Source: Lineus longissimus (lineage: Eukaryota; Nemertea; Pilidiophora; Heteronemertea; Lineidae). Taken from it: a stretch of 64,000 nucleotides of DNA. Below are positions 34,024 through 46,443 of the stretch, piece after piece (positions within the stretch are counted from its first letter, which is position 1; each line of letters begins with the position of its first letter). Position numbers and translations under genes: made by a program. Below the pieces are notes generated by a model. The model was given only the letters and a program-made list of their open reading frames with translations, ran no database searches and was not told the DNA's origin. The stretch covers positions 8,558,501 to 8,622,500 of the forward strand of contig NC_088315.1 of assembly GCF_910592395.1 (NCBI RefSeq). Reading direction: 5' to 3'.

Positions 34024-35004
34024 GACTACTTGGCCATTCGTGGAAATGACCACCCTTCAGCAGCGAGGTGTTTCTGGTCGTCTCAAGAAGGCCTGTCTGG
34101 AGCTCATGCTATTCAGACGATGGTACCATCCAAATAGTTTTTGACAGTCCTTGTCACCTTAGGACAATCCTGTGACTTCCACAAGTGTTGCCACCTGTCT
34201 TCAATTTGGCCTACATGTAGGCTAATAGTCCATCGAGTTTTTAGGCATTTCGAATAGAAACACTTCCCTACTTTATAGATGCAAAGCTTTTTTTAACGAA
34301 GCACCTCGACAAAAGACTGCCTGATTGCGTCTTAATTTTCTCCGAGATTATATGAGGTTGTGTCGTTTATTTTGGCCTTGATGAGCTCGTAGGCTGATCG
34401 TGCGCTCTAATGGCACGGGAAGATTAGATTGGAATAGCTGCAGGAAATTGCGGGAGTCGATTTAGAAAAATCTCTGGAAAAATTTCGACCAGCTGAGGGT
34501 GCTTGATTGCAAGTCGGATTGGAATCTCGGATAAAAATCGCTCTATTTGTTCAATGGAATCCCCTATTTGAAATATTAACTGCATTCCTGGCAGTGATGC
34601 ATCTGTACAGGCTTTGAGAGTTTGATTACTTTGAGGAAAAAATCACGGCGGGTGGGTCTGGTGGAGATGTGGATGAAGGCTCTGGTGGAGATACGGGTGA
34701 AATATACTGCATTGGACATTTATCTTTGTCATCTTAGTAGCTGTGAGTTAGATTTGAACCATTCAGTACATCTGTTTACGTCTGGAGGTGAGTATCCAAG
34801 AGGACTCCTCAGCCCACCCTTCCCCTAATTTCACAAAAATCAAAACATTTGAAACAAAGGAGGCCGTGAAGTTTACTCTTGACATCGGATAGTTTGTTTT
34901 TTATCATTACACTGACAGGTGGCGCCAGCATCTTACCAAGTTACATTTCAGACATCACTGGACTTGGAAACAGAGAGCGAACATTTCTACATGTTTCTGT
35001 TGCA
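34024..35004. other. Non-coding region
   Basis: No gene was recognised. A 14-base perfect palindrome GCCTACATGTAGGC lies at 34209. Confidence 0.4.
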
Positions 35005-35195
35005 GTTCAAGTTGGAAGATGGCATCATAGAATACATGTATATCTAGTTACCCATTTATAATACTCCTGGGTAGAGGGAAACAAGTAGGGTTAAGTGCCT
35101 TGCTTCAGGATACAAGTCCGTGAGTCAACTGACCACCTCCTGATTATGAGCACGGCACTCCAACCACTATGCCACTGATCCCCCTTATGATTAGG
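35005..35195 (-). mobile_element. tRNA-derived SINE, minus strand
   Basis: On the minus strand it reads GTGGCATAGTGGTTGGAGTG (box A region), then ATAATCAGGAGGTGG and a degraded box B. The segment AAGGCACTTAACCCTAC, TTGTTTCCCTCTACCCAGG and a TATAAATGGGTA word follow. This layout matches tRNA-headed SINEs found in many marine invertebrates. The 5' end is near 35190; the 3' end is approximate. Confidence 0.7.
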
Positions 35196-38100
35196 GGCAC
35201 TGTCAATCAGATGGACTATGGCATAATCATTATTTTCATCAGTTGACTGTTATCCCTCATCTGTCCTACTACTTTCATTAGGTGATCACTCCCACTGCCT
35301 ATTCTCATGATTGTATTCAGCACCTACGATCGCCGAGATGCCCAGTCACGCGTCCTTAGACCACCTACTCCCAAAGAAACTCTCTAATGACTTCACCACT
35401 CAGCAAATAATGGAGAAAAACGACTGCATGTCTGAACAGATAACACGTTCATTATAACCAAATAGAAGAATGACGTATTACGGCACAGTTAGAAGGATTC
35501 GTCTCCTTCTTTTTCTCACTTTCTTTTCATAAGCATTCGCTGCGTGCTACTATATATCGGCCCAGTGACTCTGTTTTTGGCCAGAGAAGGGGAGAACATC
35601 ACAAGCTATCATGTTTTCTACTTGGATGAGGTATTTACTTTTCCCAGCATTGGAAAGTCCGAATCACAAGGCCAATAAAGCCAACTGGTTACTAACCATA
35701 GTAGCACATAACACCGCTCATCCTGCCTTGTAGGAGGATTACTCCGTGGGTATAACACAGTCAAGTGCTGAGCACATGCTGATCGGAAGGAAAAGAAGAC
35801 CCCTTCCCCCAAATCTTTGACATGACAAGACATCTGGTATGCCCCTTTAACATTTTAACATAATAAGACAGTAGTAATACAAACCATGGGAGCCTGGATG
35901 TGTATTGGGTGGGCCAGTGAAAATGAGTACACTACCAAATGTAAGGTTGTTCAAATAGTATAAAGGCTCCACCTTCTGCTTTCCAGACACCTCACAGAAG
36001 AGGATTAAGAGTATCGATCCGTTAGCTCACATGGGCATTTTCTATTTTTTTCCTTTGAACTTATTGACAGAAAGGCAAACCACTTACCTAAAAGTGATTT
36101 AAACCTGATCAATGAAGCCAAAGTTAAGCGTGCCACAGGGTACGGACCCAAGATAGCATGGCTTTCCCAATCATTACTTGATAGCAGCTACTCTTGCGTC
36201 AGGATGGCATTATGGACGCTTGCCCCCCGAGGACTCGGAGCTAAAACAACCTAGCTAATGACATGAGTGCATTAGACCTACACTAGCCTTAGGCGGGCGA
36301 CAAGCCGCAGTGGAAAGGTCTGAGGTAAGGAACATGAGGACTCGTCTCGGAGAGAAAAAGTGTGGCACTCCAGTAATGGATGTGCCATACATTAGCCTTA
36401 CCCATGGGGATGATATCCACTCTAAGTGGAACAGGCTTAGCGTTGCCATTAGGAGAGGCAAACATGCATTAGCAACTTGTGACGGTTGCATCATTATATT
36501 TTTATAGAAAGTCATCAAGCAGGCAGGTGTACGTTTTTCTCAAAATTATTCACGTGGAAAAATCACCGACGTGGACTTACGTGTGTTTCTTGAGGCCTTT
36601 TTTTCACACTGAAAGGTATTTCTGATAAAAGTGTAGAAATCGCCATGCATTAGTAGTCACTTTACTTTGCTTTTTTGCACTGACGAGTAAATGTTCTTTT
36701 GACAGAAGAGGAAAGCTTGTTAATGAATAGTTGAGTGCCTTACGACATGGAAGGATTTCCACTTGCGATGGAAGATTACGAAAAGAAAATATTTGGGAAT
36801 GTTACGAAGGAATTACTAAAGAGGAACAAATCAGTAGAAACTGAATCTTGAGCGCAGGCTGGCAATGTCGTGGACCTCCCCTATGCCTTTGCCTGTATCA
36901 GTCGGAAGTTCCCCCCATTTCCATTCTCTTATATCCCAACACACTCCTGCTCGTGGGATGGCTTCAAGTCCATTTCGTGGGCCTTCCCTGTGAACGGGCT
37001 TGTACCAGTCTGAAGCCCCCCTCTTTCCATTCCCTTTTACGGAAACACGCTCCTCCAGTCTGAAGTTCTTCCTCTTTCTACTCCCTCATAAAGTGCTGGT
37101 AACACTCCTGAAACTTATGCCCCAAGCCGCAATCTACAACTAGAAGCTAATTAAACGTCCCCAGCTTCCCACTTCTTGTCCCACACCGGAGCACGAGCCA
37201 CAAAGACCACCGCCGATGAACCTCTGGGCGAAAGCTCTCTCGACTTCCATCAAGCAGGAACATGTTCTCGTTAATAGCCCTCTCTGCGAAAGTGCTTAAA
37301 TGACTCCATTACTCTAATAACCAGACAAATACATTATAAACCGCCCTCAAGTCATCTTAAGGATGCATTTAGACATTTTTGCTAGAAGTCTTCGCCTGTC
37401 GTAACAAGCATGGACAAGCCAATAAGCTGGCCATTTCGCCGTGGAGGCGCATTGAAGTTTTCTTTGCCAATTAAGAATGCAAAAGGGATAGTCATGTTAG
37501 CTGGAAAGTCAATATAGAAAGTGAATTACTGATCTATATTGGGCATGATTAGGAAGTCGGAATGGCACATACTATATTGATCTTCTGATGAATTTCCTTT
37601 TGCACGTTTTGTTTAATTTAATACCTGAGGGTTGTCGGATAATTGAAAAGGAATCGATTGTCAGACGACGATGCTGATACCGTCAGCCGACTAAAGACAT
37701 TGCAAGTGTCAGCATGGCAACATGGATATGACTGATATCAAAATTGACATCAGTGCCTGTCACTTCTCGGCCCAAGTTCAATTCCGGCCTCATGCGACAG
37801 CCAGAGTGACAGCCAGCAGTTTCCTCCCAGCACCAAAGTTTTCTGTCCTTAGCTAGGGATGATAAGTCTATCATCAGTTTTATTCCAGTTACTAGATGTG
37901 GCAATTGAAGTATGGTGACTTCCTAAAAGTCAAAATAGATATACACGCCATGGTCTTTCATCCTGACCAATTCTCTTAAAAAACTATACTATCATCTTTC
38001 CACAGTCTTTACTACAGTTAGAAACACAGAGGGGACACTTAGCTACCTGCCTCTCCCCACAGAAACAGCTCCGTATATTATGGCCTTGTCTTATCTGCTT

Positions 38101-38720
38101 TATATCACTAACTTATTCAAGAAAGCCTCCCCATACACTAACTCCCTTAAAATAATACCATCACCATTCAACAGTCTTCACTACAGTTAGAAACAAGAGG
38201 GGACACTACCCACAGGCAGGTATCTGTCTCTCCCCACAGAAGCACCTCCGCCCATTAAGGACTCATGTCATGAGAAAGGGTCATTATGGCCACCCGTTGA
38301 TGACCATTTTATGGATGTTTCCTTTGAGCGTTACGACTCGATGAATTCCAGTCGACATGCCACCGAGCGCTATTAATGTAAACGGAACGGCGAAGAAATG
38401 ACATCACCACAAGCTGGTCATGTCACCTGGGTAATTATAATCATCATTGGCAAAGAGAATGCATAGTGAGAGAAGAGGATGAGAGAATGAGAATATAAAG
38501 TGCCGCTCAGATTGACCGAGTTGCTGTGGCGGTACTATGATACTGCAAGAGAGAGTGGTTCTGAGTTTCGTTCATCTTAGCCTTCGATGACCCCATCATG
38601 TGGCCTTCAGGTCTTCCTCCGTTTCCCCCAGTTTCTTCTTGATATTTTGATTCTCTGCCCAGGTTGTGACTCTGCTGGGCTTCAAACAGAGTGCGGTCTA
38701 GGAGTGGTTCGGTGTCGTGC
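35196..38720. other. Non-coding region with several repeats
   Basis: A repeat beginning cggcccagtgactctg at about 35560 is shared with 57630. Degenerate tandem units with gtctgaagttc and tttccattctc lie at about 36890-37110. A duplication with cagtctt.actacagttagaaac at about 38003 and 38180 has an offset of about 177. No gene was recognised. Confidence 0.45.
37735..37925 (+). mobile_element. tRNA-derived SINE, same family as 15.6 kb
   Basis: It shares atcagtgcctgtcac with the 15.6 kb copy, then box B (AGTTCAATTCC at 37775), tcatgcgacag and the core AGTTTCCTCCC at 37818. The box B to core distance is shorter (43) because of a deletion. Ends are approximate. Confidence 0.6.
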
Positions 38721-39142
38721 CAGTATGGATAACACTCACAACACTCATTACACCCACAACACTCCCGCCATACTACATGTCGCACCAGTATAGATAACAC
38801 TACCAAGAAATTACACCCACAACACTCCCACCATACTACATGTAGCACCAGTATAGATAACACTACCAAGTCATTACACCCACAACACTCCCACCATACT
38901 ACATGTAGCACCAGTATAGATAACACTACCAAGTCATTACACCCACAACGCTCCCGCCATACTACATGTAGCGCCAGTATGGATAACACTACCAAGTCAT
39001 CACACCCACAACGCTCCCACCATACTACATGTAGCACCAGTATGGATAACACTACCAAGTCATTACACCCACAACACTCCCGCCACACTACATGTAGCAC
39101 CAGTATGGATAACACTACCAAGTCATTACACCCACACAGCAC
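38721..39142. repeat. 63-base minisatellite, about 6.7 copies
   Basis: Each unit starts cagtatggataacactacca and contains cacccacaacactccc and the palindrome CTACATGTAG. The unit is 21 codons long, so the minus strand keeps an open frame of a hydrophobic Cys-rich 21-residue repeat. That frame has no ATG (it begins GTG inside the array), so it is not taken as a gene. Confidence 0.95.
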
Positions 39143-40099
39143 TCAAGCCAATCTAAAGCTCTGGTGCAGCTTCCGAGCATTTAGTGCTTTCGCTAAGGAG
39201 GGCGACTCGACAGTGATCTTAATGAATACCATTGCCATGACACTGGACCATTCCATTAACTTCTCCAGTGTACAATTATCTATTTAAACCATTTCCATCA
39301 GGACTCACTGCGCTATCATTGTACTCTTATGTTTCTAAAATGGTTTTAAAATGCAGTTAGGAGGAATAGATCGATTTGTCGATACGGTTTTATCAGATAC
39401 GCATTGAACAAGAACGATAGCGGGGATGGGGTCGAGTGGTGGAAGAGTCAGACTCCGACAAAATCTGAATATCCCGAGTTAGAGATCCGACACCTAGACT
39501 TTGACCTTTAACAAGTCATGTGATCTTAATAACATTTCTCTTTAAATGAGATGTAAAACAAACTACTTGTTGCATGGTGCCAAGGCTATGGCAAGTAAAA
39601 GATAACGTTTAAGAAAGTGACATTTAAAAGCTATAGAGATTGACTCACTGATTGAGTCACTTGGTCTCGAAACCTAATTGGTGCCCAATCAAAGTGGCAC
39701 TTATTGCTCTGGTTACTCCATCTCCAACAAGGGAAAACAAGTCACAACTCACTCTACACTTGAATGGTTGTTTCCTTGCCCTGGCATACAGGCATCAGGT
39801 AGGACGAAGCAATCACGATGCAGTGACTTGCCCAATGTCAGCAGCAAATCCACAAGATTATCAAACCAACAACCCTGTGATCAAGATCAAGCTGACCATA
39901 TGATCAAAGCAGATAATGGTCATCAATATAGGTCTGTTTTAGGACCATCGCCTTGAGAGCTGCTTAAGTGGAATCACAGGATATCGGTTTTTCGACCATC
40001 GCCCAACACCGGTGCAGCCTGTTGTTTTTGAGCGGTAATGGGCAGGCACTTAGCGGAAGAGACATCTGAACAAACTTTGATAGCATTCTGATGAGTGGC
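39143..40099. other. Non-coding region with tRNA-like remnants
   Basis: At 39423-39500 there is a plus-strand tRNA-like segment (gggtcgagtggtggaagagt, then gagttagagatccgacac) resembling a decayed SINE head. A further repeat-like segment (cttgcccaatgtcagcagc) is at about 39826. No gene was recognised. Confidence 0.4.
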
Positions 40100-40505
40100 C
40101 GGAGTAACCTGGTACGACCCACTCTAATGGCTCATGCATAAAACATATGTCCACCTGCCGAGCTATAAAGAATGGATCAGGGGTGCGCGAAACACCGTCA
40201 AATTGAGGGTCAGAGGATGGCAGGTACTCATGCAACATTTACGCATGTTCTCCCACTGAATGGGACACCTGACCCTTGTCAACTCGAGAGGCGAGGAGAG
40301 GAGTCAGCATTGCTGAGGTTTTGGTAACCCGGTGTTTACGAGTTCGAGCAGGGGTTTGCGAAACACCATTGAATTGAGGGTCAGTAGATAGTAGGATTCC
40401 ATGGAGGACTTGGATGTCCCAAGCCAACACCTCAAGCACCATCTCAGCCAGCCAAGTGAGAAAAGAAGATTTCTTCAACTGATTACAACTTGCATTCAAT
40501 CTCAC
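40100..40505 (-). repeat. Interspersed repeat, two tandem partial copies, minus orientation
   Basis: gcgaaacaccgtcaaattga at 40188 and gcgaaacaccattgaattga at 40359 mark two copies offset by about 171 bases. The right part (minus strand: cagttgaagaaatcttcttt, then ttgaggtgttggcttgggac) matches 41528-41800 in the opposite orientation. Confidence 0.65.
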
Positions 40506-41527
40506 CTAGTATTCAATCTAGCCACTGTATTCAATCTAGCCTGATGAAAGAAACACATCAGAGAACCCTGAAAACCAGTGACCCCAATCTAGATTCATGA
40601 GCATATTTCAACCATCCTTCTCAAGAAACATGGATAGCCTTGACGACTTGTCAAAAGAACTTAGCAAGCAAATAGAAATTTGGAAGACACAAGACCACCT
40701 GTCACACAGACTCACCTTGTTTCATTTCCTCAGCTATAATCCCATCGAGCAGACTGACGCATGCATCCTATGCCCTCAGTCAATTTCCAGCTAACTCCAC
40801 CGGCAACTGATCATATCACTCGTTCGGGTAGCGAGGGCTATCTCCTGATGACCGAGGCCAACACTGTGGACCCGCGTTAATTAAATCCTATTCACCCAAG
40901 TAAGAAATAATTACACTCATCTTGGAATGAATTGGAAAGCGAATCAGACAATGGTCATATCAAGATTATTGCGGGCGCTGTCGACAGAAATGGATGGCGC
41001 TGCGATCTCGAATTGCAAGGTACGATACCGGCGAAATATCCATTAGCTCCCCTTCGCGCCGTTCTAAGATAAGAACGTATTCACCATAATTTTCATTTAC
41101 TTCCACCGGAGCTTGAGAAGCTGGGCACAATCCATCTTGGTAATTATAACAGGCAATCTAATGAAAAAGTAACGACGAGCCCATTAATCACAACGATAGT
41201 CCAGGCTTTGGAAAGGGAATGGAAAACGCGGAAAAATGGCGGGAAATGGGATCTGTTTGTTCATTTCCCGTCGTCAACAATACTGTGATTAGACTCCGTT
41301 TTCAAATAAATGCGCCATTCATGCTTGCCTTTTGTGCTGTCGTTAGTTAATGATGGACTCCATGTAGCTATAGAATGATACGGATCTCCATCGCCGGGGG
41401 ATTTCCCAGTGAAATTGATTTGACTGCAGACGATAGATGATATTAACTCGTTGGATGACGGTCTTTAGCAGACGACATCATCTGATTGCATATTTTTGCA
41501 TGTGCTGTTTGAGCTCAGAACAGATTT

Positions 41528-41800
41528 CAGTTGAAGAAAGCTTCTTTTCTTGCATGGCTAGATGAGAGGGAGCCGGCAGAGGTGTTGGCTTTGGGCATTC
41601 TCTCAGCAGATGCAGAGAAGATTGCTGAAGAACAAGGGCACTACTTGCTTGGAAGGGTGAGAGGGTGCTGGCAGAGGTGTTGGCTTGGGACATCTTCTCA
41701 GCAGATGCAGGGATCAGTCAGGCTGAAGAGAGGGTGCTGGAAGAGGTGTTGGCTTGGGCATTTTCTCTTGGCCACTACTTGCTTGGATGGATGAGAGAGG
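41528..41800 (+). repeat. Interspersed repeat, plus orientation, with internal duplications
   Basis: It starts cagttgaagaaagcttcttt and contains three copies of gaggtgttggctt at about 41579, 41675 and 41738, with ctcagcagatgcag between. It is the inverted partner of 40400-40490. The open frames here translate the repeat and have no recognisable domain. Confidence 0.65.
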
Positions 41801-42739
41801 CGGGGTTGGCAACAATGATACTAGGGGCTCCTAAGGGGGTAGCTATATCTATATCATATACAAAGAAAGCAGTGGATGCACTGAACCTATTTAAATCAGT
41901 CATTTATTCTTCTCTGTCTAGGTGGCCCTTGGGGTTCAAACTACATTATGATTACTGCATTCGAACTCATGCAATATTCTCTTATATCAACAGACACAGC
42001 CAAATCACAAAGATAATCCTACCAGGAAAATATCAAAAGTAATGGCCATTTTCTCTCCGCTTATTATATTACAATATTAGGTCACACAATGCCATCAAAT
42101 AGACATCATTTTTCAGAATATCTCTGCGGTGTTTACTTGATTATCACCTGTGTATTCCAGGAGGTAATCCATTAATATATTAGCAGGCACTTTCTCTACC
42201 AATTCAATTCACCAACTCGGAAGCCATTCCATATTCCCCAATCAACATGCCATCCCATTAGGAAATTTCGCACCCGTAATTGTGATTATGCTTCTCGTCT
42301 TTTGCACGCTCTCGCCTAATTTTCTCGCAATAAAAGTGACATAGAAGAGAAAAGCAATTTACTAGATTGAGGTGGGTAAATGTTACACGTATACCCTTTT
42401 AGTTGTCTTCTGTTGAATGTCGGTGCATTTTTTTGCGATTGGGCCGTTTATGATATAGGATCTGAAAGCGGTATTGTATTTGCATAGGTCATGATGTCAT
42501 GAAAGCTTGATTAACTCAAACAGATACCTCATCAGAAATGATGAAAGTGCTGATACTGGGAAATATGATGTTGGTTTAATAGGTGAGGGGGCCCAAGTGA
42601 GCATATTTTATTCAAGGAACCATCAGGCATCGGGGACCATCCCTTGACAATGACAGTGCAGCAAATATCAGATCAGCTTGGAAAGGTAACTGATTGGTCA
42701 AGGTCCTTTAGCAGGTGACCAGTTACCGATGGCTCTCTA
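41801..42739. other. Non-coding region
   Basis: No gene was recognised. The segment at about 42180-42330 shares tagc.agcactttc and caccaactc words with 48950-49020. Confidence 0.4.
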
Positions 42740-43135
42740 AGCTATATTCTTTAACTGAGAAACAGTCTATGGAAACAAGTATTTGCAGGTTCTCTGGGAG
42801 AACCATTTTAACTACGAAACGAGTGCACTGTGGCTGCACCAGGGTCACCAGAAATTCCACGTTCTCTGGGAGATGCCCTTTAACTAAGAAACAGTTGCAG
42901 TGTGGCTGGACCAGGGTAACCACTATTTAAACATTCTCAGATAGATCCCCTTTTACTGAGAACTGGGTGTGCTGAGGCTAAACCAGCACACAAGTTAGGT
43001 TCAATCGGAGATCTCCTCTAACTGAGAAAAAGCTGAGGCTGGACTTAGGGTCACCAGCTATTCAACCTTCCCTGGGAGATCCCCTTCAACTGAGAAACGG
43101 GGGCCCTCTGGCTGGACCAGGGTCACCAGCACTTG
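42740..43135. repeat. Degenerate tandem repeat, unit about 70 bases, five copies
   Basis: Units carry ttctctgggagatgcccttt, aactgagaaacag, and gtggctggaccagggtcacc in order. Unit starts lie at about 42790, 42862, 42934, 43000 and 43068. Confidence 0.8.
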
Positions 43136-43698
43136 CAGGTGAACAACCCTGTACTAGGAGAGGTCCTTCAAGTTGACAAGTCCAGGGTGAAGTCCCCTGA
43201 GAAACGTGCCAGATTATATCGAGACGGCTAGTTTCTAATTCATCACTGATATGTACTCTGTTTGTAGTTAAGCGGCGCTGGACCAATCCGTCTTTCACTG
43301 GACAAAGACGCTGACATGTTTATCTTGATCTTACAATAATTGATGGCAGCTTCAAGATGGCTATTACCATGTTGACCCATTCCCACACAAAAACACAAAC
43401 TCATGCTTTGTGATTTTAAATGAAAATCACTGCTGATGTGGCAAAACTCGCACCACAATGATTGATTGAATTTTCAAGGCAAGAAAAGTCCTAGAAGATG
43501 ATTGTTGATCCGTTTCAAGGCAAACAGCGTCCTCAAACTTGCACTCTGATTAGCGACAAAAGTGACCATTGTCACAGCAAACTCCACCCTTAAGTGATTG
43601 ATAGAGACTTGAAAACTGTCATTTTTACATCAATCCATTGCATTGAAAAATCCTTAAAGACAGTCAAGCAAAACTTGCACTTGCACTATGTTATACTA

Positions 43699-43876
43699 CA
43701 GAGGAACCTCCCTCAGCGGACACCTCTCTATTAAGGACAACCTCTCAATTAAGGACACTAGGTTTGGTCCCAAAATTGGTTGTTTCCATTCAATTTGACC
43801 TCTCTTCAATTTCACCTCTCTATTAAAGACAGCACTTGTCAGTCCCGAGGGCGTCCTTAATAGAGAGGTTCTACTG
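43699..43876 (-). mobile_element. Tc1/mariner-like MITE, copy 2 (reverse orientation)
   Basis: It has the same 178-base element as at 20.0 kb but in the opposite orientation: CAGAGGAACCTCCCTC at the left and GAGAGGTTCTACTG at the right. TA flanks it at 43697 and 43877. Confidence 0.8.
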
Positions 43877-45173
43877 TACGTGAAAACAAGCATTGCCACT
43901 TAATCTCGTAAGAATAGAAAAGAGCGATTGACTGCAAAATACATCCTGCAATGATTGATACCAACTTGAATACAACAAATTTCAACATTTACATTGATTG
44001 CAAAAACAGAATTTGTGCTATCCCTCATTCTGAAATTGACACAACTGCGGAGATCTGAATTCACAAAAACACTTTATTGTTGGAGAGAACTAGACAAAAT
44101 TGTGTCAAAGAAAGCTGTCTTTTTTTTATAAAGACATTTGTTGTATATCAGATACCATGTAGACAAGATTGATGTTAGAGGCCAATGCCATCTGTGTACA
44201 TTGTTCCTGTCTGTGCCACAAGAGAAGTAGAAAATATAAACATCGCCATATAAAACAATAACAGGACATCTGATCAATCTGATAGAAATGGACCTATATT
44301 GTACATCTATATCAGTGCACACAACAGCAGTGTTGAAATATATACCCAATCTGTATTTACATAATGGGAAAATCTCAAATTCAATTATAAATTTCAAATT
44401 TTGAATAGATGGTGTAGGCCTTTAAAACAACCCAGATTCGTTGTATTGATCGAAAACAACTGATAGGGGCAAAAAACCCTTGACACTTTGAAAATTTATT
44501 CTACGATTATTTTGCCACGAGTGTAATTGAAGAAGATAATGGGCCGACATTGTTTTTACATGCTCCCATGGTTTTACACTGTTTTAATCTCCAATGCAAA
44601 TTTAGGCCAATGGAAGTAGATAATCAGGTTCTCGTCAGCACCCTCTATCAGTCTTGAACCTTCACTGAAAATTCATCCTTTCGTAAATTAAGCTACCATT
44701 TAATACATGATTTACCAAAATATACAAGAGTTTTCACAAGTACCGAATAAGAGATGAGGACGGGTCAAGAGTAACAAGAAAATAGGAAAAAACAATTAAA
44801 AGAGCGGGAGAGGGAGGGTGGTTACCTTTTTAGTGAAAGTAATTTTAAGGAAAATATGATGTAATGCAAAACAGATGATTAGAAACATGTGATGTACTTT
44901 AAATGGCCTCATAAAGCTTTCAACCTGATCGAAAAAACCTATCATAATCTTTATAGCTTTATTCCATTAAAAGATTTTCAACGACTTAGTTTGTTCCTGA
45001 TTTCTGGTTTCCGAAGTTAATGCTGCTTGAAAAATGTGCACTTGTGATAAAATCAAACCCATTATATTAAGGTTTGTTTGTGTTTTTATCACGTGGGAAG
45101 CGTTTTAATGTGTTGGAACACTTATGTCACGATTAAAGAGTAAGTACATGAGAGCGGCACTGCTCTTCATTAG

Positions 45174-45235
45174 AGTAACCACAGTGAGAAAAAAAAAAGG
45201 AAGTAAAAAGAAAAAATAAGTAACCACAGTGAGAA
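45174..45235 (+). mobile_element. Possible tail-only retroposition scar
   Basis: The 17-base word agtaaccacagtgagaa occurs at 45174-45190 and 45219-45235. Between them are 28 bases that are almost only A with a few G and T. This looks like a target-site duplication around a bare poly(A) tail. Confidence 0.5.
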
Positions 45236-45381
45236 CTTAAAAAGACCAAGAAACTTCTGCGTGGATATATCAGGTCACACGAAGCTACAAAGGGCCCATT
45301 CATGTTGGCCATTCCCGCCAAAAAACTACACTGGTCCATGGAGGCCGCCATTTACATGGTATGACATCACAAGATTGTACA

Positions 45382-45389
45382 TGACGTCA
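45382..45389. promoter_or_regulatory. CRE palindrome in promoter-like patch
   Basis: TGACGTCA lies about 30 bases upstream (minus strand) of AAATGGCGGCC, a YY1-like word with a possible start codon. The minus-strand frame from there reads 72 codons to 45133 without recognisable domain or clear splice donor. Confidence 0.3.
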
Positions 45390-46443
45390 TGACGACATCT
45401 GTTGCGACAACGTGCGTCATTTTTGCAGGTACCCGACCGTCGGCGACTCCTTGACGTTTTTCTTGGATTTTACATGACTCAGCTCCCATTAAATTTTCTT
45501 GACTGAACCTATTTTCCTAAAACATTTCCCGCAAATTTGCGGAAAGATTTCCTCTTTAACGCAAACGAGCTGAAATGGCATCAAAAGCAAACAAGTACCA
45601 ATCCACCAATTTCGACAAAAGGAAAACGACACAATTAGAACGATTAAAAACGAAAAGAGAAGAAGCTTTTTGATAGGCTTTTAGCGAGCTTAACATTTCA
45701 CGGAAGTAGACGACTTTAACGTAATCAGCGTAACCCAACACAGTTTTCCATTAGGGCTCCAAGATCAGAAACGGCACTCGCAGAATCCCCAAGATACTCG
45801 CGAGTAATGCTAGAAGTGAAATTCGGGGATTTGCGCAATCTGTTTGTAGATTTAATATATTCCATTAACGAAAGGCTAACAAACATCGAGCGAGTATATA
45901 CATTTAAGTGATTTTCCGTGTCGCGATAATTGCCGTAATGCTATGAAAACTCGATCCTCTGTCCAGTTAATGGCGCGTATTGATCTCGAGTGTATTTTAC
46001 TGCCTCTAATGCGGATGATGTCGACCCAGCGGATCCTGCCAAATTTAATGAAAAGTTGGCCAGGGAATGATCCGTCCGTTTGTGTACTCAGAGATACAAT
46101 ATTAAAGATGAAACAAGCGACGATCATCAGAGTGATTGCGTTATTGACTCGGGTCGTACACGTTGATCTCCGCGGGTCGCAGCCTCATTATGAGATTGAA
46201 CGGCGAGGCAATGGCGAAGATTAAAGCGGTCATATTGGTTGGTTGTATTTTTCTTGGACATGCTTGAGGAGACGTGCGTTTCATAACCAGGGGGCCGCCG
46301 GCAAGAGTGAACACTCGAGACAAGTTTGGGGGAAAGGAATTATGCTAGAGTGCATATATCTCTGTGGTGACATGTTTGTGTCGATTATGATCCAACTACG
46401 AATATATACCAACTTCAATTGGGCATGTAAGAACACACATCCA

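Larger units (their letters stand above)
43877..46443. other. Non-coding region with a promoter-like patch
   Basis: No exon could be confirmed. A patch at 45343-45395 holds a minus-strand AAATGGCGGCC and a TGACGTCA. A 17-base direct repeat flanks an A-rich insert at 45174-45235. The segment at about 45500-46150 is AT-rich. Confidence 0.4.

Noticed and set aside
38721-39142. Regular spaced repeats as a CRISPR array
   Set aside because: The units are contiguous near-identical tandem copies without unique spacers, in an animal genome.
43086-43298. Minus-strand frame of 70 codons with Gly/Pro-rich segment
   Set aside because: It overlaps the 70-base degenerate tandem repeat and has no domain.
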